DNA of 64,000 nt from Pseudomonas japonica. Lineage in GTDB: Bacteria; Pseudomonadota; Gammaproteobacteria; Pseudomonadales; Pseudomonadaceae. Numbering within the stretch: the stretch's first letter is position 1; each line of letters opens with the position of its first letter. The notes below the pieces were generated by a model. The model worked only from the letters and a program-made list of their open reading frames with translations. It had not been told where the DNA came from and searched no databases. The position numbers were made by a program, and so were the translations under genes. The DNA is taken from assembly GCF_013522925.1 (NCBI RefSeq), contig NZ_JAAMQU010000002.1, forward strand, positions 186,001-250,000, written 5' to 3'. This document shows positions 43,229 through 53,528 of the stretch, one piece after another.

Positions 43229-44309
43229 CCCACTGGCCATGCCAACCGTTGGCAGCGGCAGTTATCTGCCGGCCGATGTTCACATTCTGCTTCGCGTCAC
43301 GGAACTTGTACCTACGGCCGTGCTGGAAAAGGAACGTTGTATCCAGCGGCAGCAGAAACATTATTCAGAAATGCTCAGCCGCGAGGAGGCGCCTTCGGGT
43401 TCCCACCTGGCCTATTTCGAACGCGCGCTGGAGAACAGCGCCGGCAGGATGGCCGCGGACGTGCAAGCCCTCGCGCTAGGGCTGGCGGCGCGTTATACGG
43501 GTGCTTCCATTGTGCTGGTGTCCTTTGTGCGCGCCGGCCTTCCTGTGGGGGTGCTGCTGCGTCGGGCGCTGCTGGAACAGGGGCGCGATGTTCACCACTA
43601 CGGGATCAGTATCGTACGAGGTCGCGGCATCGACACCGTGGCGCTGGAGCACATCATTGCCCGTCATGGGGCGCAGAACATCGCATTCGTCGACGGCTGG
43701 ACCGGCAAGGGCGCCATTGCCGCCGAACTCAAGCGCAGCCTTGCAGGCGACCACCGCTTTCCCGACCTGCCGCGGTTGGTGGTGCTGGCAGACCCCTGTG
43801 GTCGTGCATGGCTGGCAGCCTCGGCGCAGGACTGGCTCATCCCGTCCGGCGTGCTTGGCGCAACGGTATCCGGGCTGGTTTCGCGCTCTGTCTGGCCCAC
43901 CGATGCAGGGCTGCATGGATGTGTGGTGCAGCATGACCTGACGGCGCACGACCTCACGCGCCCCTTCATCGAAAGGGTCGACGCCGCCCGGGCCACTGTT
44001 CGCGCAAGCGCCGCAGCGCCTTGGGCCCCGCCGCACGCAAAGGCACTGCAAGCCGCAACTTCAGGAGTGTTCGGGCACCTGTGCGAGCGCTTCGATACAA
44101 ACGACCTCAATCGAATAAAGCCCGGAATCGCAGAGGCCACGCGGGCGGTATTCAGGCGTGTTCCTGACCAGGTAGTGGTACGGGACCGGCGCGACCCTGA
44201 CGTGCAGTTACTTATCCATCTCGCTCAGCAAGCCAGCATCGAGGTGCAGGAGGCCGGCACGGCACTGGGGCCGTACCGGGCGGTTACCCTTATCCGGAGG
44301 GTGAGCTAG
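43221..44309 (+). CDS. StiP-type phosphoribosyltransferase with PELOTA-like C-terminus
   Basis: 362 residues from ATG 43221, which has GGAGG upstream. The middle region holds a PRTase-like core (ASIVLVSFVRAGLPVGVLLRR, IAFVDGWTGKGAIAAELKR). The last 65 residues (VVVRDRRDPDVQLLIHLAQQ, then LGPYRAVTLIRR) look like the PELOTA-type RNA-binding domain found in this family. Databases often name it cysteine protease StiP, but the visible motif VDGWTGKG is a PRPP-binding loop rather than a protease site. It overlaps the HAD gene and its stop overlaps the next start by one base. Confidence 0.82.
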   Translation: MLDPLAMPTVGSGSYLPADVHILLRVTELVPTAVLEKERCIQRQQKHYSEMLSREEAPSGSHLAYFERALENSAGRMAADVQALALGLAARYTGASIVLVSFVRAGLPVGVLLRRALLEQGRDVHHYGISIVRGRGIDTVALEHIIARHGAQNIAFVDGWTGKGAIAAELKRSLAGDHRFPDLPRLVVLADPCGRAWLAASAQDWLIPSGVLGATVSGLVSRSVWPTDAGLHGCVVQHDLTAHDLTRPFIERVDAARATVRASAAAPWAPPHAKALQAATSGVFGHLCERFDTNDLNRIKPGIAEATRAVFRRVPDQVVVRDRRDPDVQLLIHLAQQASIEVQEAGTALGPYRAVTLIRRVS

Positions 44310-45238
44310 TGCGAAACGTCTCTCCGTTTGCCTTGGGCGGTACCCTGTATATGCCGGCTACTCGACCGGACCTTCTGGCGGTTATGGTGGGGAAGAAACT
44401 ACCCGGCCTGCGATCGCTGGTGGTGTGCCTTGAGGATGCCATTGCCGAGTCGGATGCGGCCCCGGCCTTGGCTCGACTACGCAGCACACTAGCCAGCGTC
44501 GCCCGCAGTGGCCGTGCCGATGACTGCCGCCCATTGGTGTTCGTTCGCCCTAGAAACCCGCGCATGGCCGCTACGCTGATGGCTTGGCCGGAAATACACG
44601 CAGTAGATGGTTTCGTGATTCCCAAACTCGATCTGGCCTCTCTTGAGCGCTGGGCCCGTGTGCTGGATGCCCCCAACCAGTTACTCATGCCCACCCTTGA
44701 AACTGCACAGGTCTACAACCCTGCCGCTGTGGCGGATTTGGGCAAGGCGCTACGGGCCGAATTCGGGCAGCGAATCCTGGCGATCCGCATCGGGGGAAAC
44801 GATCTGCTGGGTTGTCTGGCCCTGCGGCGCCCGCGTACCGGCACCCTGTATGAAACCCCAATGGGCTATGTGATCCCCATGCTTGCCGGTGTGCTGGGCG
44901 CGCAGGGTTTCGCGCTCACGGCGCCCGTATTCGAACACCTGGCCATGCCAGAGCTGCTCAATCGGGAAGTGCACCTGGACATGGCCCATGGGCTGGTGGG
45001 CAAAACGGCCATCCATCCCAGCCAGGTGCCCCTGATCCATGAAGGCTTGAAGGTCCCCATAGAAGACCTGAACTGCGCCCGGTTGATCGTCCAGGGCGCC
45101 CGCCCCGCCGTGTTCAGGCACGACGACGCCATGGTCGAACCGGCCACGCATTACAACTGGGCTGCCAGGACGCTGGAGCGCGCGAAGTGGCATGGCGTGA
45201 AGCCGGTCGATTGCAGCCTGGCGCAGGCAGGGCGGTAA
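44309..45238 (+). CDS. CitE-like lyase (HpcH/HpaI aldolase family) of the ter operon
   Basis: 309 residues starting with a GTG that overlaps the preceding stop. The TIM-barrel family pattern is visible: GTLYMPATRPDLLAVMVG, LVVCLEDAIAESDA, PLVFVRPRNPRM, DGFVIPKLD and GKTAIHPSQVPLI. CitE-like enzymes cleave or form C-C bonds at acyl-CoA-like substrates with a divalent metal. In ter clusters a CitE-like gene accompanies the PRTases and HAD; the actual reaction is unknown. Confidence 0.83.
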   Translation: MRNVSPFALGGTLYMPATRPDLLAVMVGKKLPGLRSLVVCLEDAIAESDAAPALARLRSTLASVARSGRADDCRPLVFVRPRNPRMAATLMAWPEIHAVDGFVIPKLDLASLERWARVLDAPNQLLMPTLETAQVYNPAAVADLGKALRAEFGQRILAIRIGGNDLLGCLALRRPRTGTLYETPMGYVIPMLAGVLGAQGFALTAPVFEHLAMPELLNREVHLDMAHGLVGKTAIHPSQVPLIHEGLKVPIEDLNCARLIVQGARPAVFRHDDAMVEPATHYNWAARTLERAKWHGVKPVDCSLAQAGR

Positions 45239-45290
45239 AACGCGCGAATGACCGCTGGGCTTATTGCCCTGTAAACAAGGAGAAACCCAA

Positions 45291-45740
45291 ATGCTGGGAT
45301 GGCTGAAAAGCAACGCTGCAATGGCGCGGGAAGCGCTTACCACCGAAGTAGCGAAGTTCCGAAACCGGCACTTCATGGAAGCAACGGCTGCGGCGTGCGC
45401 AATGATCGCCGCCGCTGATGGCGAAATAACTGCCGCTGAAAAAATGAAGATGACGGGTTTTATCAATAATTCGCCCGAATTGAAGGTGTTCAACTTGAAT
45501 GACGTACTTGCAGCGTTCAACGACGCCAGCAGCAAGTTCGAATTCGATTTCCACATTGGCGAGGCCGAGGCGCTCAAGACCATCGGCAAGCTCAAGGGCA
45601 ACGACAGCGCGGCACGCTTGCTGGTGCGGGTCGCCTGCGCAGTGGGTGGTTCCGATGGCAACTTCGATAAGCAGGAACGCGCCGCCTGCCGCCAGGTATG
45701 CCTGGAACTGGGGCTTAACCCCGCTGACTTCGACTTGTGA
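45291..45740 (+). CDS. terB: Tellurite resistance protein TerB
   Basis: 149 residues; the ATG at 45291 follows AAGGAG. The all-helical TerB fold has two acidic half repeats: AAADGEITAAEKMKM and VGGSDGNFDKQERAACRQV. TerB is thought to be a metal-binding hub at the inner membrane with TerC and TerD. It is followed by terC, whose ATG lies 8 bp after the terB stop. Confidence 0.93.
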   Translation: MLGWLKSNAAMAREALTTEVAKFRNRHFMEATAAACAMIAAADGEITAAEKMKMTGFINNSPELKVFNLNDVLAAFNDASSKFEFDFHIGEAEALKTIGKLKGNDSAARLLVRVACAVGGSDGNFDKQERAACRQVCLELGLNPADFDL

Positions 45741-45748
45741 GGTACACC

Positions 45749-46783
45749 ATGGACGCTACGCCTCTCGGCTTCCCGCCGTTGACCATCGCGGTATTCGCCG
45801 GCATCGCGCTCGGCGCACTGCTGCTGGACATGGTCACCCATCGCGCCGACAGGCCCGTTTCACTGGCCAAGGCATCGCTGTGGTCGGTGTTCTGGGTTGC
45901 ACTCTCGCTGGGGTTTGCGGCTTTCCTGTACGTGCAACATGGCGCCCATACCGCCAGCCTGTTCATTACCGGCTACGCCCTGGAAAAAGTATTGAGCGTC
46001 GACAACCTGTTCGTCTTCATGGCCATCTTCGCCTGGTTCAAGGTTCCGGACGAGCTTCGCCACCGCGTTCTCTACTGGGGTGTGATCGGCGCAGTCGTTT
46101 TCCGTGGGGTCTTTGTGCTTATCGGCACCGGGTTGCTCGCCCTGGGCCCCTGGGTCGAGGTGGTATTTGCGGTGATCGTGGCGTGGACCGCCGTCATGAT
46201 GCTCAAGGGAAGTGGCAGCGATGAAGCTGAAGAGGACTATTCCCGCCACATTGCCTATCGCGTGGCCACCCTGCTGTTTCCGACCTGGCCCAAGCTGCAC
46301 GGCAATCGGTTCTTCGTCAGCCGCCAGGTGCTTGAAGCGCAGGTACTGAAGCCCGAAAACCATGGCATCACGCTCGCGGCGAAAGGCGCTGTGTTCGCGA
46401 CGCCCCTGTTCCTGTGCCTTGTGGTGGTGGAAGTGTCGGACCTGCTGTTCGCGTTCGACTCGGTGCCCGCAGTCATTGCGGTAAGCCGAGAGCCGCTGAT
46501 TGTGTATTCGGCAATGCTGTTCGCCATTCTGGGGCTGCGCAGCCTGTACTTCGTGCTTGAAGCGCTCAAGCGTTACCTGGTGCACCTGGAAAAAGCCGTG
46601 ATCGCGCTGCTGTTCTTTATTGCAGCGAAGCTTGGCCTCAACGCCACCCACCACCTGTTCGAACACAGCTACACGATCGCCCCCAATACAAGCCTGGCGA
46701 TTGTCATGGCCGTACTGGCTGCGGGCATTGCCGCCAGCCTGATCTTCCCCGCAAAGGCGCCTTCACAAGCCGAACACAACTGA
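45749..46783 (+). CDS. terC: Tellurite resistance membrane protein TerC
   Basis: 344 residues with about nine membrane helices. Hallmark acidic intramembrane motifs are present: [19 protein letters not shown] and [19 protein letters not shown]. TerC-family proteins are linked to metal-ion transport and metalation of exported enzymes. The ATG at 45749 has GAGG seven bases upstream. It is the membrane component of the TerBCD complex encoded here. Confidence 0.94.
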   Translation: MDATPLGFPPLTIAVFAGIALGALLLDMVTHRADRPVSLAKASLWSVFWVALSLGFAAFLYVQHGAHTASLFITGYALEKVLSVDNLFVFMAIFAWFKVPDELRHRVLYWGVIGAVVFRGVFVLIGTGLLALGPWVEVVFAVIVAWTAVMMLKGSGSDEAEEDYSRHIAYRVATLLFPTWPKLHGNRFFVSRQVLEAQVLKPENHGITLAAKGAVFATPLFLCLVVVEVSDLLFAFDSVPAVIAVSREPLIVYSAMLFAILGLRSLYFVLEALKRYLVHLEKAVIALLFFIAAKLGLNATHHLFEHSYTIAPNTSLAIVMAVLAAGIAASLIFPAKAPSQAEHN

Positions 46784-46817
46784 CCCCTCGCACACCTGTA
46801 CGAACAAGGAGCTTCAC

Positions 46818-47396
46818 ATGGCATTGTCTCTTCAAAAGGGCGGTAATCTTTCGCTTACCAAAACCGACCCTTCCCTCACGCGAATCGTCGTAGGGCTGGG
46901 TTGGAACCCCCGCGCTACCGACGGCGTGGATTTCGACCTGGACGCCAGCGCCTTCCTGCTGAACGCAACGGGGACAGTCCGCGGGGAGGGGGATTTCATC
47001 TTTTACAACCAGCTGAAAAGCCCCGACGGCTCGGTCGAGCACACTGGTGACAACCGTACCGGCGCTGGCGACGGCGATGACGAGCAGATCAAGGTAGACC
47101 TCGCGCTGGTCCCGGCAGACGTGGATAAGGTGGCGTTCGCCGTGACCATTCATGAGGCGGGCGACCGAGGGCAGAATTTCGGCCAGGTGGGTGGTGCGTT
47201 CATCCGCATCATCAACGAGACCACGGGCGAGGAAGTGGTCCGCTACGACCTTGCCGAAGACGCTGGCACCGAAACCGCCATGATCTTTGCCGAGCTGTAC
47301 CGCCACAATGGCGAATGGAAATTCCGCGCCATCGGCCAGGGTTACGCAGGGGGGCTCAAGCCCTTGGCGCAGGGCTACGGGGTAAACATGGGCTAG
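46818..47396 (+). CDS. terD: Tellurite resistance / stress protein TerD
   Basis: 192 residues, the standard length. Family pattern: [21 protein letters not shown] near the start, [15 protein letters not shown], then [21 protein letters not shown] and [20 protein letters not shown]. The acidic residues bind calcium. It is the last gene of the ter operon; terA, terE, terF and terZ are absent from the window. Its end is convergent with cheB, 21 bp away. Confidence 0.95.
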   Translation: MALSLQKGGNLSLTKTDPSLTRIVVGLGWNPRATDGVDFDLDASAFLLNATGTVRGEGDFIFYNQLKSPDGSVEHTGDNRTGAGDGDDEQIKVDLALVPADVDKVAFAVTIHEAGDRGQNFGQVGGAFIRIINETTGEEVVRYDLAEDAGTETAMIFAELYRHNGEWKFRAIGQGYAGGLKPLAQGYGVNMG

Positions 47397-47417
47397 CGGC
47401 GAGTAACGGCCGGTAGC

Positions 47418-48488
47418 TCAGCCCCGTGACGTTTGCACGATCAGCTGAGCTATCCGGTCCAGCCCCACCACTTGCCGGGCAGCCCCAAGGCGAATCGCTT
47501 CCTTGGGCATGCCGAACACCACGCAGCTGGCCTCATCCTGGGCGTAGGTATCGGCCCCGGCCTCAAGCATTTCTTTCAGGCCCCGGGCGCCATCGTCACC
47601 CATGCCCGTCATGATCACGCCTGTGGCATTGGCGCCGGCGAAGCGCGCAACGGAGCGGAACAGTACATCCACCGACGGCTTGTGCCGGTTGACGTGAGGG
47701 CCATCGGTGACCTGCACGTGATATTGCGCGCCGCTGCGCTTGAGCAACATATGGCGCCCACCCGGCGCGATCAGCACCCGCCCCGGCAACACACGGTCGT
47801 TGTCCCGGGCTTCCATCACTTCCACCTGGCAAAGGCTATCAAGCCGCTGGGCGAACGCAGCAGTGAATTTCTCGGGCATGTGCTGCACCACGAGAATGGC
47901 CGGGCATACCCGAGGCAGCGCCGTCAGCACGCGCTCCAGTGCCTGGGTACCGCCAGTGGAAGTGCCCAATGCAATCACGCGCTCAGTGGTGCGGGCCATG
48001 GCCTGAGCGCCGGCGGGCGGCAGAATCGCATCGGCGGTATGTTTCGGCGCCACCGCTGGCAGCGGTGAACGTGCACGCAGAGCGTTCAGGTTGGCTTTCG
48101 CCGCACCCCGTACCGCGCTGGTCAATTCCGCCGCCGATTGGTGCAGGAATTCCTTCAGGCCCATTTTCGGTTTGGCAATGATATCCGCAGCGCCGGCGGC
48201 CAAGGCTTGCAGTGCGGTCTGGCTGCCACTTTCAGCCAGGGTAGAGCAAATCACCACGGGGGTAGGGCGCTCGGCCATCAGCTTGCGCAGGAAGGTCACG
48301 CCGTCCATGCGCGGCATTTCCACATCCAGCACGATTACATCCGGCCATTGCTTGGCCATCTTTTCCATGGCGAACAACGGGTCGCTGGCCACACCGATAA
48401 CCTTCAGGTCGGGGCTCTGCTCCAGAATGGCTTGCAGTACCTGACGCACCACGGCCGAGTCGTCGATGATCATTACCTTGATGGGCAT
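47418..48488 (-). CDS. cheB: Chemotaxis methylesterase/deamidase CheB
   Basis: 356 residues. The receiver domain ([16 protein letters not shown], phospho-Asp in [13 protein letters not shown]) is followed by the CheB methylesterase domain with catalytic Ser in [11 protein letters not shown], His in VVQHMP and Asp in MTGMGDDGA. It removes methyl groups from receptors. The ATG at 48488 is used; an ATG at 48503 would overlap cheR by 4 bp. It is the last gene of the accessory chemotaxis operon. Confidence 0.95.
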   Translation of the reverse strand: MPIKVMIIDDSAVVRQVLQAILEQSPDLKVIGVASDPLFAMEKMAKQWPDVIVLDVEMPRMDGVTFLRKLMAERPTPVVICSTLAESGSQTALQALAAGAADIIAKPKMGLKEFLHQSAAELTSAVRGAAKANLNALRARSPLPAVAPKHTADAILPPAGAQAMARTTERVIALGTSTGGTQALERVLTALPRVCPAILVVQHMPEKFTAAFAQRLDSLCQVEVMEARDNDRVLPGRVLIAPGGRHMLLKRSGAQYHVQVTDGPHVNRHKPSVDVLFRSVARFAGANATGVIMTGMGDDGARGLKEMLEAGADTYAQDEASCVVFGMPKEAIRLGAARQVVGLDRIAQLIVQTSRG

Positions 48489-48499
48489 GGCGAGCGGGC

Positions 48500-49306
48500 T
48501 CATGGTTTGCGGTAGATGGAAGGAGACACCAGCGCCAGCGCGTCCGTTACGCCGTTCAGGCTTTCGGAGTGGCTCACGATGAAGTAGCCACCGCTGCGCA
48601 GTAGCGGGACCAGCCGGCTGAGCACGCGCTGCTTGGTAGGTACATCGAAATAGATCAGCACATTGCGCAAAAAGATCACATCGAATTCGCCCAACTTGGG
48701 CAAGTGATCGTTCAGGTTCACCTGCAGGAACTGCACGCGATCGCGCAGCGGTTTGTCCACCAGCAGCGTGCCTGCCTGGCGCCCGATGCCCTTGAGGCAA
48801 TAACGGCTCAAGTGTTCCTGGCTCAGGTTGCGGGCCCGCTCCATGGGGTAATGGCCCCGAGCGGCTTTTTCCAACACCCGAGTACTGATATCCGAGCCGA
48901 GTATTTCCCAGGGTTTTTCGCCCAGGCAGTCGGCCAGCAGCATGGCGAGGCTGTAGGGCTCTTCCCCGGAAGAACAGGCGGCGCTCCACAGGCGGAACGT
49001 GCGCCCCGGCCGTTGAAGCTGCGGAAGCTGCTCACGCAGCCACTCGAAATGCTTGGGTTCGCGAAAGAAATAGGTTTCGTTGGTGGTGAGCAGATCCAGT
49101 GCAATCTGGGCTTCGTCCGCACCCTGGGGGGTGGTGATCATCGCAAAATAAGCGCCATGATCATTCATGCCATGGTGACGCAAACGCGTGGCCAGGCGGC
49201 CCGCCACCAACGCCTTCTTGCTGGCCGCCATATGGATGCCCGCGCGCTGATAAAGCCAGCGCTGAAAGTGCGCGAAGTCGGCGTCGGTGATGCCGCTGTT
49301 GCTCAC
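48500..49306 (-). CDS. cheR: Chemotaxis methyltransferase CheR
   Basis: 268 residues from a GTG at 49306 that overlaps the cheW stop by 4 bp. An N-terminal all-helical domain precedes a SAM methyltransferase domain: [62 protein letters not shown]. It adds methyl groups to receptor Glu residues, opposing CheB. Confidence 0.95.
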   Translation of the reverse strand: MSNSGITDADFAHFQRWLYQRAGIHMAASKKALVAGRLATRLRHHGMNDHGAYFAMITTPQGADEAQIALDLLTTNETYFFREPKHFEWLREQLPQLQRPGRTFRLWSAACSSGEEPYSLAMLLADCLGEKPWEILGSDISTRVLEKAARGHYPMERARNLSQEHLSRYCLKGIGRQAGTLLVDKPLRDRVQFLQVNLNDHLPKLGEFDVIFLRNVLIYFDVPTKQRVLSRLVPLLRSGGYFIVSHSESLNGVTDALALVSPSIYRKP

Positions 49307-49809
49307 GCCGCCGCCTCGCCTGCCATGTGGCTGATGGCCGCCAGGTCTTGCAAGGCGAGCACACGGTTGGCATCGAGCACAATCACAAAGCGTGCATCCA
49401 GGCGCGCCATGCCGGCGATGAAGTCGGCGCGAATGCGCGCGCCGAACGCCGGCGCCGGCTCCATGTGCTCGGCGGCAATGTCGAGCACCGCGCACACGGC
49501 ATCTACCAGCAGGCCGAACACCTGCTTGTCGCCGTCGTCCGAGTTTATTTCCAGGATCACCACGCAGCTGCGGCGGCCAAGCTCGGCCGGTGGCTGACCG
49601 AAGCGTGCGGCCAGGTCAATCACGGGTACCACCGCGCCGCGCAAGTTGATCACGCCGCGCACATAGGCCGGCATCATCGGTACCACAGTCATCTGGCTCA
49701 GCTCGATGATTTCCTTGATGCCTTCGATGGCCAGGGCATAGGTGTCCCCGGCAACCGAAAAGGTCAGGTACTGCGCATCGGCGAGGGTGCCGGGGGGTGG
49801 GCTAGTCAT
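49303..49809 (-). CDS. cheW: Chemotaxis coupling protein CheW
   Basis: 168 residues. CheW SH3-like fold: YLTFSVAGDTYALAIEGIKEI, VRGVINLRGAVVPVIDLAARF, VVILEI and FGLLVDAV. It links receptors to CheA. A strong GGAGG precedes the ATG at 49809. It sits between the receptor and cheR. Confidence 0.95.
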   Translation of the reverse strand: MTSPPPGTLADAQYLTFSVAGDTYALAIEGIKEIIELSQMTVVPMMPAYVRGVINLRGAVVPVIDLAARFGQPPAELGRRSCVVILEINSDDGDKQVFGLLVDAVCAVLDIAAEHMEPAPAFGARIRADFIAGMARLDARFVIVLDANRVLALQDLAAISHMAGEAAA

Positions 49810-49822
49810 GGCGGCGCCTCCT

Positions 49823-51460
49823 TCAGAACCGGGTGAACTCGGTTTCACACAGTGCCGCAGCCGGCTCACCGCGCCAGGCCTGACGTGCAGGCGTGGCGAC
49901 CGCTGGCCGCACCGGGCTGCGCTGCGAGGTTGGCGGCACGCCGCGGGCGTTGTCGGTTTCCATGCGGAAGAAGCTCATGGCGCGCTGCAGTTGCTCGGCC
50001 TGGCTGCTCATTTCCTCGGCGGTGGCCGCCAGCTCTTCGCTGCTGGAAGCGTTCTGCTGAGTGACCTGGTTCAGCTGCACCATTGCCATGTTGATCTGGG
50101 CGACGCCCGCAGACTGCTCTTCGGAGGCAGCACTGATTTCCTGCACCAGGTCGCTGGTCTTGCCGATGGAGGGCACCATCTCGGTCAGCAGGGCGCCGGC
50201 GCGTTCGGCCAGGCTCACGCTGCTGGTAGACAGTTCACCGATTTCCTGCGCGGCCACCTGGCTGCGTTCAGCCAGCTTGCGCACTTCGGCGGCAACCACC
50301 GCGAAGCCTTTGCCATGCTCACCGGCACGGGCGGCTTCGATCGCAGCGTTAAGCGCCAGCAGGTTGGTCTGGTAGGCGATGTCGTCGATGATCCCGATGC
50401 GCTGGGCGATCTTCTTCATGGCGTCGACGGTAGCCTGCACCGACTGCCCGCCTTCCACGGCTTCGCGCGAGGCCTTGCTGGCCATGCCATCGGTCACCTT
50501 GGCGTTTTCCGTGTTCTGGTTGATGCTGGCGGTCATCTGTTCTACCGAAGCGCTGGTCTGTTCCACGCTGGCAGCCTGCTCGCTGGTGGCCTGGCTCATG
50601 GACTGCGCGGTGGCGCTCACTTCTTCCGAAGCGCTGGCCAGGTTATCCGCCGCATGGCGCACTTCGCCAATGATGCGGCCAAGCTGGCCGGCCATGTTTT
50701 CCATAGCAACCAGTACCCGGCCGGTTTCATCCTGGCTGGTCACTTCCACCTTCACGGCCAGGTCACCCTCGGCCAAGCGCGTGGCCACATCCATGGCATG
50801 GCGCAGGGGGCGGGAGATGATGCGGGACACGAACCAGGTAAGGAACAGGCCCATGATCACCGAGCCGGCCAATACCAGCGCGATCGCCAGGCGTGCGCGC
50901 TCATAGGTGCTGGCAGCTGCTTCGCTGACGGCCTGGGCGTTGGCGTCGTTGAGCGCGACCAGCTTGCCAAGGGTCGCCGAGGCGCCCTCGAACACCGGGC
51001 GAGAATCCACGGCCAGCATGGCTTTGGCGCCTGCCTTGTCGCCCTGGCGGGACAGGTTCAGCAGTTTTTCGCTTATGGCAAGGTACTGGCGATAGTCGCC
51101 GACAAAGCTGTCGTAGAGGGCTTGTTCCTCGGGGCCGGAGATCAGCGGCTTATATTTTTCCAGGTTGGCATCAACTTCAGCTTTGGACTGCTGCCCGGTG
51201 CGCACCAGCTCATCCATCTCCGCGTCGCTGTCGGCCAGGATGTGGCGCGCCTCGCGGGTGCGGTACTGGGTAAGGTTGTAGCGCATGGCGGCTGCGGCGC
51301 GGATGGACGGCACGGAATCCTCGCTCATGCGTACCGCGGCGCTATTGACCGCAGACAGTTGCATGATCGCGAAGACGCCCAACACGATGGACAGTGACAG
51401 CACCAGCAGGAAGGAAATCAGCAGCTTGGCGGAGATTTTGAGATTGTAGAACCAGTTCAT
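49823..51460 (-). CDS. Methyl-accepting chemotaxis protein (transmembrane, 4-helix sensor)
   Basis: 545 residues. TM1 is at about 10-31; the periplasmic domain (32-190) is the four-helix MCP_1 type with [19 protein letters not shown]2 is at about 190-212, then HAMP ([21 protein letters not shown]). The signalling hairpin contains [23 protein letters not shown]. The C-terminus is [13 protein letters not shown] resembles the CheR/CheB docking pentapeptide (xWxxF) with Phe for Trp. It lies inside the che operon and is probably the cluster's dedicated receptor. The ligand is unknown. Confidence 0.92.
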   Translation of the reverse strand: MNWFYNLKISAKLLISFLLVLSLSIVLGVFAIMQLSAVNSAAVRMSEDSVPSIRAAAAMRYNLTQYRTREARHILADSDAEMDELVRTGQQSKAEVDANLEKYKPLISGPEEQALYDSFVGDYRQYLAISEKLLNLSRQGDKAGAKAMLAVDSRPVFEGASATLGKLVALNDANAQAVSEAAASTYERARLAIALVLAGSVIMGLFLTWFVSRIISRPLRHAMDVATRLAEGDLAVKVEVTSQDETGRVLVAMENMAGQLGRIIGEVRHAADNLASASEEVSATAQSMSQATSEQAASVEQTSASVEQMTASINQNTENAKVTDGMASKASREAVEGGQSVQATVDAMKKIAQRIGIIDDIAYQTNLLALNAAIEAARAGEHGKGFAVVAAEVRKLAERSQVAAQEIGELSTSSVSLAERAGALLTEMVPSIGKTSDLVQEISAASEEQSAGVAQINMAMVQLNQVTQQNASSSEELAATAEEMSSQAEQLQRAMSFFRMETDNARGVPPTSQRSPVRPAVATPARQAWRGEPAAALCETEFTRF

Positions 51461-51475
51461 TGGAACACCTCGGGA

Positions 51476-53500
51476 CTAACCCTGGACAGCCTGAAACGTT
51501 GAAGAAAGTTTGAGCGAGGCGCTCTCGCGCTCGGTCAGGTGCTTGAGCAGGGCAGGCACGTCGAGGATCAGGGCGACTGCGCCACTACCCAACACGCTGG
51601 AGCCGCTGATGCCTCGAACGCCGCCGAACAGCGCGCCGAGGGGTTTGATAACGGTTTGGTATTCGCCCATCAGGTGGTCCACCACCAGCCCCGCCTTGAG
51701 GCCGTGGGCGCGGATCACCACGATGTTTTCCCGCCGGGGCGCTTCGCCGTGCAGCTCGAAATGGTCACGCAGGAACACCAACGGCAGCACTTCCCCGCGC
51801 AGGTCAACGTGGCCCCTGGCCCGCAAGGCGTCACGTTCGCCGGGCACCAGCTCCATGCATTCGCGCACCATCCCCAAGGGGATGACATAACTGCTGCCCG
51901 CAGCTTCCACGAGCAGCCCGTCGATCATCGCCAAGGTGAGTGGCAACCGGATGCGCACAGTGGTGCCTTCGCCTGGCGGGCTGAACAGCTCGATACTGCC
52001 GCGCAGGCCGGTGATGTTGCGTTTCACCACGTCCATGCCCACGCCACGCCCGGACAGGTTGGTCACGGCCGCCGCGGTGGAAAAACCCGGTTCGAAAATC
52101 AGTGCCAGCAGCTCACGATCGCTAGGCTCGGTATTGCCGATCAGGCCGCGTTCGCGTGCCTTGGCCAGAATCCGCGCGCGGTTCAGGCCGGCACCGTCAT
52201 CGCTGAGCTCCACAACAATGTTGCCGGCGTCGTGAAACGCGTTGAGGTGCAGCCGGCCACGCGCAGGCTTGCCTGCCGCCAACCGCGCTTCGGGTGTTTC
52301 GATACCGTGGTCCATGGCGTTGCGCAACAGGTGCATCAGCGGGTCACCGAGCTGCTCCACCAGCGCTTTGTCCAGTTCGGTGTCGCCACCGCTCACCACC
52401 AGCTCGATGTCCTTGCCCAGCCCCTGGCTGACGTCACGTACCACGCGATGAAACCGGTTGAAGGTTTCGCCGATCGGCACCATGCGCATGGCCAGCGCGC
52501 CTTCGAGCACCTGCTCCACCAGCGCGTTGACCGAGGCGGTCGCTTCCAGCAAGGCCTCGTCGCCGCGGCCCGTGGCGGCACGTTCGGCCAGCAGGCGCGC
52601 ACCGGCGCCCGCAGTTACCAGTTCACCTGCCAGGTTGATCAAGGCCTCGAGCTTGTCGGCGCGCACCCGCACCCAGGCCTGGCGGTTGTCTGGTGTTGCG
52701 CGCGGCTCTGGCGTGGCTGTTTGCACAGCTGTCGCCACGGCGGGTTCCACGGCCTCCACAGGCAACTGCTCGCTCAAGGGCTCGCCGGTCAATTCGTTGA
52801 TCGCCAGCTCGCATTCACCCTCTACAAACGCGAACGCCTGGGCCAGGGTGTCTGCATCGCAGGCGGCCTGCAGCTGAAGGTCGAAGCCCAGGTAGCAGGT
52901 TTCAGGGTCGAAGGTTTCGGCTTCGCTGATGCCTTGCTGGTGAAGCTCCAGGGCCTTGCGCTCGCCGAGGGTATCCAGGTAACGCAGGAACGACAGCGGG
53001 TCCATGCCGTGGCGGAAGGTGTCTTCGCCGAAGCGCACCGAAACCTGCCAAAGCCGACCAGGGTTTGCTTGAGCCTGTTCCACCGCAGCCGCCGGGGCAG
53101 CCGCGGCTTGCCCACCGCAGGCGGCAAGGCGGTCACGCAACGGTTGTTCGTTGGCCAACAGCGCGGCACCCGGCTCGCGGCGCTCCACGGCTACGCACTC
53201 GAGCAAGGCGCTCAAGTGGTCGTTGCAGCCCAGCAGCAGCGCGATGCGATCACGGTCGATGGCCAGGCTGCCGCTACGCAGGCGGTCGAGCAGGTCTTCG
53301 ACCACATGAGCGAAGCTCACCAGCGGGTCGAGCCCGAACAGCCCGGCCGAGCCTTTGATGGTGTGGGCCGCGCGGAACACGGCGGCCAGGCACTGCATAT
53401 CGCCCGGCTCGCTCTCCAGGCGCAGCAGCGCTTGCTCCATGTCCTGGAGGAGTTCGCGGGCTTCGGCGATAAAGGTCTGCAGTGCAGCGTCAAGGTTCAT
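51476..53500 (-). CDS. cheA: Chemotaxis histidine kinase CheA
   Basis: 674 residues. The Hpt domain has phospho-His46 in FRAAHTIKGSAGLFG. A linker with possible degenerate P2 leads to the dimerisation domain (WVRVRADKLEALINLAGELV), the ATPase (LMHLLRNAMDHGIE, LSDDGAGLNRARIL, GRGVGMDVVKRNI) and a C-terminal CheW-like P5. It phosphorylates the CheY and CheB of this cluster. Confidence 0.95.
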   Translation of the reverse strand: MNLDAALQTFIAEARELLQDMEQALLRLESEPGDMQCLAAVFRAAHTIKGSAGLFGLDPLVSFAHVVEDLLDRLRSGSLAIDRDRIALLLGCNDHLSALLECVAVERREPGAALLANEQPLRDRLAACGGQAAAAPAAAVEQAQANPGRLWQVSVRFGEDTFRHGMDPLSFLRYLDTLGERKALELHQQGISEAETFDPETCYLGFDLQLQAACDADTLAQAFAFVEGECELAINELTGEPLSEQLPVEAVEPAVATAVQTATPEPRATPDNRQAWVRVRADKLEALINLAGELVTAGAGARLLAERAATGRGDEALLEATASVNALVEQVLEGALAMRMVPIGETFNRFHRVVRDVSQGLGKDIELVVSGGDTELDKALVEQLGDPLMHLLRNAMDHGIETPEARLAAGKPARGRLHLNAFHDAGNIVVELSDDGAGLNRARILAKARERGLIGNTEPSDRELLALIFEPGFSTAAAVTNLSGRGVGMDVVKRNITGLRGSIELFSPPGEGTTVRIRLPLTLAMIDGLLVEAAGSSYVIPLGMVRECMELVPGERDALRARGHVDLRGEVLPLVFLRDHFELHGEAPRRENIVVIRAHGLKAGLVVDHLMGEYQTVIKPLGALFGGVRGISGSSVLGSGAVALILDVPALLKHLTERESASLKLSSTFQAVQG

Positions 53501-53528
53501 AGGCCGGTTTGTTCCTGAGGGTCAAAGA

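Noticed and set aside
51539..53518. 659-codon plus-strand frame opposite cheA
   Set aside because: Shadow; the minus strand encodes all CheA motifs.
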